DNA of 28,418 nucleotides from CAYGYG01 sp964354155 (GCA_964354155.1 CAYGYG010000034.1:1-28418); one strand, 5' to 3'; positions 16,103 to 24,212 are shown, counted from the first letter of the stretch. Made by a program: numbers and translations. The notes: generated by a model from the letters alone, not told the origin.

Positions 16103-16402
16103 CTACCAAGCACGCCGGCCGCCGCCGCCACCGCGACGCTCGCGGCCGCCGCGGTCCTCAGTGCGCGGACGGGCTTCATTCACGGTCAGCATTCTACCCT
16201 TCAACTGCTTCCCGTTCAGACCGTTAATCGCTGCTTGCGCTTCAGCCTGGGTAGGCATCTCAACGAATCCGAATCCTCTTGATTCACCGCTGAACTTATC
16301 GGTGATGAGCTTCACACTTGTTACTTGTCCAAAAGCCGCGAATGCCTCGCGGACATCGTTCTCGGTTGCTTCCCGAGGCAGATTACCTACATAGACGTTC
16401 AT
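16103..16402 (-). CDS. RRM-type single-domain RNA-binding protein
   Basis: A 99-residue protein with one RNA recognition motif, RNP2 VYVGNL (3-8) and RNP1 RGFGFVEM (42-49), then a Gly/Arg-rich tail (about 80-99). This matches the bacterial Rbp family known best from cyanobacteria, where members are cold-induced RNA binders. AGGAGGT lies 3 nt before the ATG at 16402. It has its own promoter (16479-16506) with a leader of about 70 nt. It is likely a free-standing gene. A cold-response role is by analogy only. Confidence 0.92.
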   Translation of the reverse strand: MNVYVGNLPREATENDVREAFAAFGQVTSVKLITDKFSGESRGFGFVEMPTQAEAQAAINGLNGKQLKGRMLTVNEARPRTEDRGGRERRGGGGGRRAW

Positions 16403-16478
16403 TTGACCTCCTGGTCATTCGAATAACCGCTTCTGGTTCGCACATCTTATGAATCAGCGCACCTCGCGGCCAAGTACT

Positions 16479-16506
16479 ATTATATCCAACCTAGGATTAT
16501 TTTCAA
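16479..16506 (-). promoter_or_regulatory. Sigma-70-like promoter of the RRM protein gene
   Basis: On the minus strand TTGAAA (16506-16501), a 16-bp spacer, and TATAAT (16484-16479). The transcript should begin near 16472, giving a leader of about 70 nt before the AGGAGGT-ATG. Confidence 0.72.
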
Positions 16507-16656
16507 GTCCTTTTTTCGGTGACAACAATCCAGGTTCTGCCCAAGGTCGATTGGCTACAGATCGATAGCCGCCTTGCGTTCTGCTAGGTTTGGAAGAGCG
16601 CAGGCCCTCAGTGATCGCCGGACTCAGCCTCTATGCGTCGTGCGAAAAGCCATATC

Positions 16657-17748
16657 CTATTTGAACCGGTCCTTCAGCTTCTTCAATACATCGGGCAGGG
16701 TCGTGTATTCCATCTCGGACAGCGGCAATCGGTGGGGTTCGAACGGACCATGGGAACGCATGTAGTTGGCGATCTCGTTGGATTTCCGCCGGGCTTCGTC
16801 ATAACTCGGATCGTCGAACATATCGCGCGGACCTATCAGCATACCGTTGGCAAGCTGAAATCCGAGCGCAATCACCCGGGGCGGTCCGTCGAACCTTGTC
16901 GGGTTGGCCTGGGCAACAGAAGTCGGCATGAATGGACCGAAATGCGAGCCTCTCATCCACCCCGTCACCAAATAGGGAATGGCAAACGGCTCCATCACCT
17001 CGCCCACTGCCGGCATGCCGCTCTGGCACCGGACAATCATCACCGGGTCATCCTTGCCCACATACCTTCCGGCCAGCATGCTCAGCTTCTGAGTCGAGGA
17101 AACGGCCCCAATCTCTTTGGTCTCCTTGTGATAGACCGCCCGCACGAGATAGTGTTCGGACGATCCGATCAGCACCAGGAGATCGTACATCTCCTCGGGC
17201 GTCGCGAGTGTGACGGCCTTGTGATTGTAGATGTCGTACACTTCGAACAAGAAACCCGAGTGCATATTGGGGTCGATTACCAGTCCGATCGTATTGAAAG
17301 GATCGGCAAACATTTTGTAGAGCGGGTAGTTCCAGGCGCCGGGCGAAGTCTTGTCCGCCATGAAAATGACGACCGGTTCGCTCTTGCGTTCGACGAAACT
17401 CATCTCGGCAACGCCTGGCCCCAGACCTTTGACGTTGCCCGAGAATGCATCGGAGAGGAGATCCTGACCCGCACCATATAGCTTCAATTCCTTGGCCAGC
17501 TTGGTCAAGTCAACAAACGCATCCCATGCCAGCTTGTGAATCTTCTCGTTGTCGGTGCCCAGCCGGTGAGTCATGATCAGCTCGCAATCATCGCCGACAT
17601 TGGTCACGTGGAAATCAAGCAAAGTCCCTTGTTTCTTGTGGGTTTCAAGGATTTGCGTTGCCCGAGCCAGAATACTGGGATGGGAGCTCGAATGGCCCAC
17701 ATAACCGCCGATATCCGCCTTAATAACTGAAAGCGTTATCTTGTCCAT
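16657..17748 (-). CDS. fbp: Fructose-1,6-bisphosphate aldolase/phosphatase, class V (archaeal type)
   Basis: A 363-residue enzyme of the FBPA/ase (class V FBPase) family, known to catalyse both aldol condensation of triose phosphates and dephosphorylation of the product: a one-enzyme, one-way gluconeogenic step. The N-terminus KITLSVIKADIGGYVGHSSS has the metal-binding D12 and H19. NVGDDCELIMTH, ADKTSPGAWNYPLYKMFADP and YLVTGWMRGSHFGPFMPTS are conserved blocks, the last near the aldolase Tyr/Lys loop. The ATG at 17748 has AAGGAGG at 17753-17759 with 4-nt spacing. It has its own promoter (17775-17802), divergent from the threonine cluster. The family is common in archaea and deep-branching or anaerobic bacteria. 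Confidence 0.93.
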   Translation of the reverse strand: MDKITLSVIKADIGGYVGHSSSHPSILARATQILETHKKQGTLLDFHVTNVGDDCELIMTHRLGTDNEKIHKLAWDAFVDLTKLAKELKLYGAGQDLLSDAFSGNVKGLGPGVAEMSFVERKSEPVVIFMADKTSPGAWNYPLYKMFADPFNTIGLVIDPNMHSGFLFEVYDIYNHKAVTLATPEEMYDLLVLIGSSEHYLVRAVYHKETKEIGAVSSTQKLSMLAGRYVGKDDPVMIVRCQSGMPAVGEVMEPFAIPYLVTGWMRGSHFGPFMPTSVAQANPTRFDGPPRVIALGFQLANGMLIGPRDMFDDPSYDEARRKSNEIANYMRSHGPFEPHRLPLSEMEYTTLPDVLKKLKDRFK

Positions 17749-17774
17749 CAAACCTCCTTAGGTCTCAAACAGTA

Positions 17775-17802
17775 ATTATAACCACGAACCGACCTCCGTC
17801 AA
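17775..17802 (-). promoter_or_regulatory. Sigma-70-like promoter of the FBP aldolase/phosphatase gene
   Basis: On the minus strand TTGACG (17802-17797), a 16-bp spacer, and a perfect TATAAT (17780-17775). The leader is about 20 nt and carries the AAGGAGG binding site. Confidence 0.75.
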
Positions 17803-17824
17803 GGCAGAAAATACCCAAAGATCG

Positions 17825-17853
17825 TTGACTTTCTTATGAGTTTCATCTATAAT
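17825..17853 (+). promoter_or_regulatory. Sigma-70-like promoter of the threonine/methionine gene cluster
   Basis: TTGACT (17825-17830), a 17-bp spacer, and a perfect TATAAT (17848-17853). Transcription should begin near 17860, leaving a leader of about 118 nt. Two bases after the predicted start, ATG at 17862 opens a 39-codon frame whose TGA overlaps the ATG of the first gene. I see no known riboswitch fold in the leader. Confidence 0.75.
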
Positions 17854-17977
17854 GCCAGAATATGTCTTTCACACCAGTTCCGTTGTACGCGATCCGCCGC
17901 GCCACGCGACCCAAATTCCTAAGGATTTATGTTATGTCGGTTTTCTCGGATGACGTGAAGCTGCCCAGGAGGACAAG

Positions 17978-19372
17978 ATGAGCGAAGCGGTCCAGAAATA
18001 CGTTGAGAAGGCAAGGAAGATGCTCGCCGAACGCGAGCGGTATATTCGGGAAGAAGTCAAGAAGTGGAGATTCGATACCATCGCGGTCCATGGTGCCTAC
18101 TCCGTGCAGGAAGCCATCGAGAATAACCAGGGTGCGATCATCGAGCCGATCTTCCTGAGTTCGGCCCAGGCCTACCGGGACAGCGATGAAATGGAAGCGG
18201 CTCAGAGCTACCAGATACCATCCTGGGCGTATACCAGAATTCACAACCCGTCGGTCGGCTATCTCGAGGACACGCTCGCCCTCCTTGACGGATATGGCTT
18301 CAATGCCGATACCAATTGCTGCGTGGTCGCCTCGGGCATGTCCGCAATCGCGAGCGCGACTGACGCGTTACTGGCCAAACAGACCAAGAATGCCAATGAG
18401 CCGATAAACTTCGTGGCCACCTGTCAGGTGTACGGGGGCACTTTTCAGCAATTCGGTGTGCGCAAGATGGAGGAGCGCGGACTCGAATGCCGATGGGTAA
18501 CTGACGGCAACGACATTGACCAGTGGAAGTCGAAAATCGATAAGAATACCAGGTTTCTTTACGGTGAGTTACCCTCCAATCCCGGCCTGGCGTTCTTCGA
18601 CTTGAAGAAAGTCATTGATCTGGCGCACGAACACGGTATTCCGATGATTGCCGATTCGACGATCGCGACCCCGGCCCTGCTGCGTCCTATTTCATACGGT
18701 GCCGACATCGTCGTCCATTCAGTCACCAAGACAATGACCGCGGGGGGCCTGACTATCGCCGGCGCGGTCATTGCGCGAAAAAATATCGTAACCAATCTCA
18801 AAAACGACACACTCAAGGCCGACTTTACGAACTACCTCAAACTCTGGCCCAACCGTGACATGGGCTGGAGCCTCTCCCCCATTATAGCGGTGCTAGCCCT
18901 CAATGAGATTCGCACCCTGCGCACGAGAGTCGATGTTCTCAGTCAGAGTACGATGAAGGTCGCACGTTTCCTCGAGAAGCATCCGAAAGTCGCTAAGGTC
19001 AACTACCTGGGACTGGATAGCCATCCCCTGCACGAACTGGCCAAGCAGTACCTGTTCTTGGTCGACGCCGAATTCGACGAACGATACGGAAAGCCGGTCA
19101 ACCGCTACGGTCACCTGATGTCGTTCCAGATGAAGGGCGGGGTGAGCGCGGCCCGCAAAGTGCTCGACGGTCTGAAACGGATCTGGCGGGCCACCGACCT
19201 CGGCCGCATAAAGTCAATCGCAACCATCCCGGCGATTTCGACGCATCAACAGATGGGCGAATCCATGCGCGGTCTGGCGTCGATTCCGCCGGATCTTTTC
19301 CGGTTGAGCGTCGGCGCCGAGCACCCGGATGACTTGATCGCCGATCTCGATCAGGCTATGTTCCGAGCGTAG
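17978..19372 (+). CDS. Cys/Met metabolism PLP-dependent enzyme (cystathionine gamma-synthase / O-acetylhomoserine sulfhydrylase family)
   Basis: A 464-residue fold-type I PLP enzyme. WRFDTIAVHGAY (30-41) and YTRIHNPSV (85-93) match the family's phosphate-binding Tyr/Arg segment. ASGMSAI is at 118-124. IADSTIATP (224-232) carries the PLP Asp, and SVTKTMTAGG holds the Schiff-base Lys K251. The usual SxTKY..GH is altered after the Lys, and the protein is longer than typical MetB (about 380), so the exact reaction is uncertain: cystathionine gamma-synthase, O-acylhomoserine sulfhydrylase or a gamma-lyase are all possible. GGAGG lies 5 nt before the ATG. Threonine synthase follows 3 bp after the stop, so both may draw on homoserine esters. 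Confidence 0.82.
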   Translation: MSEAVQKYVEKARKMLAERERYIREEVKKWRFDTIAVHGAYSVQEAIENNQGAIIEPIFLSSAQAYRDSDEMEAAQSYQIPSWAYTRIHNPSVGYLEDTLALLDGYGFNADTNCCVVASGMSAIASATDALLAKQTKNANEPINFVATCQVYGGTFQQFGVRKMEERGLECRWVTDGNDIDQWKSKIDKNTRFLYGELPSNPGLAFFDLKKVIDLAHEHGIPMIADSTIATPALLRPISYGADIVVHSVTKTMTAGGLTIAGAVIARKNIVTNLKNDTLKADFTNYLKLWPNRDMGWSLSPIIAVLALNEIRTLRTRVDVLSQSTMKVARFLEKHPKVAKVNYLGLDSHPLHELAKQYLFLVDAEFDERYGKPVNRYGHLMSFQMKGGVSAARKVLDGLKRIWRATDLGRIKSIATIPAISTHQQMGESMRGLASIPPDLFRLSVGAEHPDDLIADLDQAMFRA

Positions 19373-19375
19373 ATC

Positions 19376-20728
19376 ATGCCCCGGGCGCTATTCTACAGCA
19401 CCAATAGAAAATCACCGCCGGTGACCTTGAAGGACGCCCTGCTCATCGGGCAGGCGCCGGACAAGGGCCTCTACATGCCGGAGAAGACCATTAAGATACC
19501 CCTCGACGAAATCATGTCCTACCAGGACAAGCCCTACCACGAAATCGCCTACCATGTTCTCAAACGCTACACACCGGAAATGATCCCGGATGATACCCTG
19601 ATGCGTTTGTGCAAAGAATGCTACGATTATGCCGTCCCGCTCGAACCGGTATCGGACCGCAACTACATCATGCGGCTGGATCATGGTCCCACGGCCTCGT
19701 TCAAGGATTTCGCCGCCCGGATGATGGCCCGAATGATACGCTATTTTCTCGAACAGGACCGCGGCAAGTTGGTCATTCTCACTGCAACCTCGGGTGACAC
19801 CGGCAGCGCCGTCGCCCATGCCTTTCACAACGTAACCGGGATTGAAATGGTCGTCCTGTTTCCCCGTACCGAAGTGAGCGACCGCCAGCGCCGGCAGATG
19901 ACGACCCTGGGCGGTAACGTGACCGTGCTTTGCGTCGAAGGCAAGTTTGATGACTGCCAGGCCATGGTCAAGCAGGCTTTCGCCGACCCTGACTTGAAGA
20001 AAATCCGTTTCTCATCGGCCAACTCGATCAACATCGGGCGGCTCCTGCCCCAAACGGTCTACTACTTCTATGCCTACGCCCGGCTCAACAGGAATCGGGA
20101 GCCGGTCGTCTTCTCGGTCCCGTCGGGTAATTTTGGAAACATGATGGCCGGACTGCTGGCGGGGCGCATGGGCCTGCCGGTCACAACCTATGTCATTGCG
20201 ACCAACGCCAATGACGAATTCCCGGCCTTCATGGAAACCGGCCGCTACCGGAAGATCGTTCCGTCACGCGTGTGCATTTCGAATGCGATGAATGTCGGCC
20301 ATCCCAGCAATCTGGCGCGGGTCATCGACCTGTACGGCGGACACATGGACGAAACCGGGGATCTCGATGTCCCGCCCGACCTCGAGGCAATGCGGCGGGA
20401 GATGCATGCCCTCAGCATCGACGACACCGAAACGCGCCGCACGATAAAAGAGACGTACATCCGGCACAAGGTTGTCCTTGAACCCCACGGCGCCGTAGCC
20501 TGGGCTGGATTGACGCGCTTCCTGGCGAGCGGCAAAAACGCTGGCCTCGCCGTCTCAATCGAGACGGCCCATCCCGCAAAGTTCCCTGAGGAGATCACCA
20601 AGATCATCGGCATCGAGCCGGCCCTGCCGCCGAGCCTGGCCGGCCTTGACAAAAAGAAAGAAGAATATCTCTCGATCGAAAATGACTATGACGCGTTCAA
20701 GAAGTTTCTCCTTGAAAAGTTCAAGTAG
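19376..20728 (+). CDS. thrC: Threonine synthase
   Basis: A 450-residue PLP enzyme (fold type II, E. coli ThrC-like class) that converts O-phosphohomoserine to threonine. The N-terminus RALFYSTNRKSPPVTLKDALLIG is the family start. The PLP Lys is K110 in GPTASFKDFAAR. TATSGDTGSA (136-145) and SGNFGNMMAG bind phosphate. KKIRFSSANSINIGRLLPQ is diagnostic. It starts only 3 bp after the preceding stop with no visible binding site, which suggests translational coupling. No thrB-type (GHMP) homoserine kinase is in the window; the ApgM-like gene downstream is a candidate for that step. Confidence 0.94.
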   Translation: MPRALFYSTNRKSPPVTLKDALLIGQAPDKGLYMPEKTIKIPLDEIMSYQDKPYHEIAYHVLKRYTPEMIPDDTLMRLCKECYDYAVPLEPVSDRNYIMRLDHGPTASFKDFAARMMARMIRYFLEQDRGKLVILTATSGDTGSAVAHAFHNVTGIEMVVLFPRTEVSDRQRRQMTTLGGNVTVLCVEGKFDDCQAMVKQAFADPDLKKIRFSSANSINIGRLLPQTVYYFYAYARLNRNREPVVFSVPSGNFGNMMAGLLAGRMGLPVTTYVIATNANDEFPAFMETGRYRKIVPSRVCISNAMNVGHPSNLARVIDLYGGHMDETGDLDVPPDLEAMRREMHALSIDDTETRRTIKETYIRHKVVLEPHGAVAWAGLTRFLASGKNAGLAVSIETAHPAKFPEEITKIIGIEPALPPSLAGLDKKKEEYLSIENDYDAFKKFLLEKFK

Positions 20729-20917
20729 CGGAAAACGAAGGACGACGGTCTCGGACCGCGGAAGCATATCAGAGAACCGGGATACCTGCGGGCAGGCTAT
20801 CAGCAGATCAGAGGATCACTTGACCATCACTCCATTACTCCACCATTCCAGTATTCCCTCTGATCGTGGATCCAGCATCGAGTATCGTGTATCGTTCCCA
20901 TTGACCCGGAGGTTTGA
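20729..20917 (+). other. Spacer between thrC and the ApgM-like gene
   Basis: The 189-bp segment has no gene or convincing promoter. It is built of degenerate repeated words (ACTCCATTACTCCACCATTCC near 20829-20849, and ATCGTGGATCC / ATCGAGTATCG / ATCGTTCC steps near 20863-20898). It ends in GGAGG (20908-20912), the ribosome binding site of the next gene. Confidence 0.45.
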
Positions 20918-22132
20918 ATCAAATTCATAGTCATCATCGGTGATGGCATGGCCGACTACCCAATCGAGAAACTGGGCAACAAGACCCCGCTGATGGTCGC
21001 CCGCAAACCTGCCATCGACCGTATTGCCCGCGAAGGCCGCTGCGGACAGTTTGTGACCGTCGAACCGGAAATGCCGCCGGGCAGCGAGGTCGCCAACCTG
21101 ACCGTGCTTGGCTATGACCCCAGGACCTGCTACGAAGGAAGAGGCGTGTTGGAGGCGGCAAGCCTCGGCGTCAGTTTGCAGGACACGGACATTGGCATGC
21201 GCTGCAATGTCATCTGTGTCGAAAACGGCCGCATCAAAAACCACTCGGCCGGTCACATATCGACCGAAGAAGCCAAAGAACTGATCCAGGATATCGACCA
21301 GCGGCTCGGGCACCAAGGCGTTCGCTTCTATCCCGGCCTTTCATACCGGCATCTGCTCGTACTGTCGGAAGGTTCTACGGCTATCGACTGCTACCCGCCG
21401 CACGACAACGTCGGCAAACCCATCGACCAGGTAATGGTCAAACCGCGCAAGAGTGAAGCCACGGCAACGGCCGAGCTGTTGAACCGGCTGATCCTGCAGT
21501 CTCATGACATTCTCCTCAATCATCCGGTGAACAGGAAACGTAAGAAAGCAGGCAAGGACGAGGCCAATTACATCTGGCCCTGGTCACCGGGCCACAAACC
21601 TAAGATGAAGACATTCAAGGAGCTCTACGGTATCAAAGGCGCGGTCATCTCCGCGGTCGACCTGATAAACGGAACCGGCATCTATGCCGGTCTTGATGTC
21701 ATAACAGTTCCTGGTGCAACCGGGCTCTGGGATACTAACTATGAGGGCAAGGCCGATGCCTGCCTTGCGGCGCTGAAAGATCACGATTTCGTCTATTGCC
21801 ATGTCGAGGCTACCGACGAGGCCGGGCACGCCAAGGACCTCGACTTGAAAATCAAGACGATCGAGTATCTTGACTCCCGGCTGGTCGCTCGGATCATGGA
21901 CGGGCTTGAAAAGAACAAGATTGAAGCCACGGTCGCGGTCCTTCCCGATCACGCAACACCTGTGGCCTACGGCAATCACGTCAAAGACCCGGTTCCGGTG
22001 GCCATTCGCGATCCCCGGCAAGCAGCTGATTGTATTTCGAGCTACGACGAGGAGAAGGTCAAGCAAGGTTCTCTGGGCATGATGCACGGAAACGAGTTCA
22101 TTAAGGCAGTGCTTGGCCTCCGCAAGAAATAG
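20918..22132 (+). CDS. ApgM-like phosphoglycerate-mutase-family protein; candidate homoserine kinase; apparent ATC start
   Basis: A protein of the archaeal-type cofactor-independent phosphoglycerate mutase family (alkaline-phosphatase superfamily). The only canonical in-frame start is ATG at 20948, but family alignment needs the upstream residues KFIVIIGDG, which hold the metal-binding Asp of GDG. These are encoded in frame at 20921-20947. An in-frame TGA (20915-20917) blocks any further extension. The first codon is ATC (20918-20920), placed 5 nt after a perfect GGAGG. With that start the protein has 404 residues. The nucleophile is Ser56 in GSEVANLTVLGYDP, followed by YEGRGVLEA; EATDEAGHAKD and LPDHATP bind metal. 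A subfamily of ApgM has been proposed to be homoserine kinase in species lacking ThrB. The place right after thrC favours that here over glycolysis. Confidence 0.8.
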   Translation: MKFIVIIGDGMADYPIEKLGNKTPLMVARKPAIDRIAREGRCGQFVTVEPEMPPGSEVANLTVLGYDPRTCYEGRGVLEAASLGVSLQDTDIGMRCNVICVENGRIKNHSAGHISTEEAKELIQDIDQRLGHQGVRFYPGLSYRHLLVLSEGSTAIDCYPPHDNVGKPIDQVMVKPRKSEATATAELLNRLILQSHDILLNHPVNRKRKKAGKDEANYIWPWSPGHKPKMKTFKELYGIKGAVISAVDLINGTGIYAGLDVITVPGATGLWDTNYEGKADACLAALKDHDFVYCHVEATDEAGHAKDLDLKIKTIEYLDSRLVARIMDGLEKNKIEATVAVLPDHATPVAYGNHVKDPVPVAIRDPRQAADCISSYDEEKVKQGSLGMMHGNEFIKAVLGLRKK

Positions 22133-22158
22133 GGTACGACAGCACCCTTCGGAGTGAA

Positions 22159-22581
22159 ATGATGAAAGCCAAGAAGGTCGGTTCATCCTATGTTGTCCGA
22201 CTCGAGAAAGGTGAAGAAATTATTGCCAGCCTGGCCCGCTTCGCCTCAAAACAGAAGCTGAGAGGAGCCTTCTTCTTCGGGCTGGGGGTTGCCAGGAACC
22301 TGACCCTCGGATATTTCGACGCCGACAAGAAGTTGTACATCAAGAAGAGGTTCGCCGGTGAATACGAATTCACGAGTCTCGTCGGGAATATCTCCCATTT
22401 CGGCAAACAGATAGTCGTCCACGCCCACGCAACGATTACCGACCGCAGGTTCCGGGCCTTCGGCGGGCACATCTTTGAAGCCTACATACCGGCGACTTGT
22501 GAGATCGTCGTGCTGGCGCTGGGCTCGAAGCTGACGCGCCAGAAAGACTTGGCAACCGGCCTCAACCTCCTCAGGCTGTAG
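22159..22581 (+). CDS. PCC/PPC-domain protein (DUF296)
   Basis: A 140-residue protein made of one PCC domain (plants and prokaryotes conserved domain). Conserved points are FFFGLGVARNLTLGYFD, YEFTSLVGNIS, the metal-type VHAHATITD and GGHIFEAYIPATCEIVV. Bacterial stand-alone members are trimers of unclear role. Two ATGs are adjacent (22159, 22162); GGAG lies just upstream. It follows the ApgM-like gene by 26 bp, so it is likely in the same transcript. Function in the threonine cluster is unknown. Confidence 0.85.
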   Translation: MMKAKKVGSSYVVRLEKGEEIIASLARFASKQKLRGAFFFGLGVARNLTLGYFDADKKLYIKKRFAGEYEFTSLVGNISHFGKQIVVHAHATITDRRFRAFGGHIFEAYIPATCEIVVLALGSKLTRQKDLATGLNLLRL

Positions 22582-22593
22582 CGGCCTTCGGTC

Positions 22594-22628
22594 GATTACA
22601 GTGATGAACGAATTGATTACGGTGATGA
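22594..22628 (+). repeat. Two tandem GATTACA-type repeat copies
   Basis: GATTACAGTGATGA at 22594-22607 and GATTACGGTGATGA at 22615-22628, separated by 7 nt. The first copy is identical to 4685-4698. The same family occurs inverted at 26898-26909. Confidence 0.6.
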
Positions 22629-22707
22629 TTTCGGGACTGACCCGTCCGTTAATCTTTTGCTCTTTCGCTCAGCACTCGTTGCTCATTGCTACCTTGTAGG
22701 AGGAATC

Positions 22708-23544
22708 ATGTCCGGCATCATCTTTTTTGGCACCAAAGATCTCGCGGCTCTCAAGGATTTTTACGTCAAGCAAGCCGGGATGAAGATATGGCTCGAGCAA
22801 GCAGATTGCACGCTTCTGCAACACGGTAATCTCCTGATGGGTTTCTGCGAACGCACGGATATCGAGGCCGCCGGCATCATCACGCTCTTCTACCCGGCCC
22901 GGCACGATGTTGACGCCATGTATGAGAAATTCCGGCAGGTCGCGCTCGGGCCGCCCCAGATCAACAAGAAGTACGAAATCTACAATTTCTTCGCCAAGGA
23001 TCCCGAGGGCCGCAAAGTGGAATTCCAGGCCTTTCTCAAGCCGACACCGTCGTACCTGTCCGGCAATGAGCTTTTGCTAACCAGACGAAGCATCCGGCGC
23101 TTTGAAGCAACGCCGGTTCCCGATGGAGTTCTCTGGTCGGCAATGGAAATATGCCGCTTCGCGCCGACCTCAAGAAATTCCCAGTCCTACTATTTTGTTG
23201 TGATCCGCGACCGGACCAAGATCGAGTTTCTTGCTGCGTTGCGCGGCGAGAACAGCGCCCCGATCGCGCGCGCTCCCATCGCGGTAGCCATCTGCTCAGA
23301 TCCAACAAAGACGAAGAGATTGGAACAAGACGGTTGTATTGCTGCCTATCATTTTCTCCTCGCGGCATGGCTTTTCGGGCTGGGAACATGCTGGATCGGA
23401 GCGATGGACCGCGATGACGCAAAGGAGGTGCTCGACATCCCCAGGGATCACTACATCGCGACCGTCACGCCGCTCGGCTATCCCGCCGAAAGACCGACAT
23501 GCTCCCTCCGGCGTGAGGCGAAAGCGATCGTACGATTTGTCTGA
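22708..23544 (+). CDS. Fusion of a VOC (glyoxalase-like) domain and a nitroreductase domain
   Basis: A 278-residue protein whose start at 22708 is fixed by TAGGAGG 4 nt upstream; a longer frame to 22657 is just leader. Residues 1 to about 112 form a VOC/glyoxalase-like module (SGIIFFGTKDLAALKDFYVKQAG, then NFFAKDPEGRKVEFQAFL, the usual VOC ending with its Glu). Residues from about 120 form a nitroreductase (RRSIRRF 126-132, APTSRNSQSYYFVVI 152-166, GLGTCWIGA 225-232, PLGYPAERP 255-263), an FMN-dependent fold. One VOC module alone is half of a normal glyoxalase barrel, so dimer pairing or a substrate-binding role is likely. Substrate is unknown. Confidence 0.85.
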   Translation: MSGIIFFGTKDLAALKDFYVKQAGMKIWLEQADCTLLQHGNLLMGFCERTDIEAAGIITLFYPARHDVDAMYEKFRQVALGPPQINKKYEIYNFFAKDPEGRKVEFQAFLKPTPSYLSGNELLLTRRSIRRFEATPVPDGVLWSAMEICRFAPTSRNSQSYYFVVIRDRTKIEFLAALRGENSAPIARAPIAVAICSDPTKTKRLEQDGCIAAYHFLLAAWLFGLGTCWIGAMDRDDAKEVLDIPRDHYIATVTPLGYPAERPTCSLRREAKAIVRFV

Positions 23545-23602
23545 GTGTCTGATGATTGATAAGACTATTGATTGGCAAGTAGGAATTAACCGAAGGCTAT
23601 TG

Positions 23603-23639
23603 GATTGTCATTGCGAGTCCCGACCCGGACGCGGCAATC
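23603..23639. repeat. Dispersed imperfect hairpin element (GTCATTGCGAG type)
   Basis: GATTGTCATTGCGAGTCC, a short loop, then GGACGCGGCAATC. The ends GATTG and CAATC pair and GTCC/GGAC pair inside. This resembles the GTCATTGCGAG...GGCAATC repeat seen between genes of many bacteria; no coding function is proposed. Confidence 0.55.
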
Positions 23640-23675
23640 TCAGGCTTCCGCAACAGCTCGATTAACAAATCGGTA

Positions 23676-24101
23676 CTAATCGGATAGGGTGAACCTTGCC
23701 TCCTTCCACTGAACCAGGTAGCGCTCGAACCTCTGCTTCAGCGCCGGGTCCAGCGCGCCGGGATCAAGACTCCTGATCTTGTTCTCGAATCTCTTGCCCG
23801 CTATCCCCATCGGCAGGGTCACAATCCCAAACAGAAAAAGGACCAGGACGGCATCGGTCCTGCGTCCGCCGAAAAACATCAAAACCAGCATGAAGATGAG
23901 CAGCACATACAGACCAATATAGACCGCGGCCATCTTCATGTTAAGATTGATGAACGCCTTCACTTCGTTCAAATCCATCGGCGATGTCATCCGGCCGCGC
24001 ATCTTGCGGGTAAGCAACAGAATTTTCACAATGGAGTAAGCTTGCATGCCGTCCGCAATAAGAACCGAGCATAACAGAATCAACAAAGCATCGCTACTCA
24101 T
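23676..24101 (-). CDS. Small integral membrane protein of unknown function
   Basis: A 141-residue protein with three predicted membrane segments (about 5-27, 58-78 and 84-102) and a charged cytoplasmic-type tail (KQRFERYLVQWKEARF). I do not recognise the family. The ATG at 24101 is preferred over a GTG at 24155; GGAGG lies upstream but 11 nt away, a little far. It is convergent with the VOC-nitroreductase fusion and lies downstream, on the same strand, of the 59-residue Cys protein (111-bp gap), so it may share that promoter. Confidence 0.6.
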   Translation of the reverse strand: MSSDALLILLCSVLIADGMQAYSIVKILLLTRKMRGRMTSPMDLNEVKAFINLNMKMAAVYIGLYVLLIFMLVLMFFGGRRTDAVLVLFLFGIVTLPMGIAGKRFENKIRSLDPGALDPALKQRFERYLVQWKEARFTLSD

Positions 24102-24212
24102 TGGCTGCGTGTCCTCCGTATCGCCCGCGATAAGAACGGTCCGTCCGAAATCCACTAGACAAAAACCGGACCGCTTCCCCGCCGGCAGGAGTGAAGCATC
24201 GACTGGTGGGTG

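Noticed and set aside
16970..17481. Long plus-strand frame opposite the FBP aldolase/phosphatase gene
   Set aside because: It is a shadow of the conserved minus-strand gene and has no start signals.
17854..17977. Riboswitch (SAM or similar) in the threonine-cluster leader
   Set aside because: The leader is about 118 nt and I could not match any known aptamer core or terminator stem.
23339..23665. Plus-strand frame overlapping the VOC fusion tail and the spacer
   Set aside because: Its end translates the dispersed GTCATTGCGAG hairpin element (LDCHCESRPGRGN), a known kind of spurious frame.
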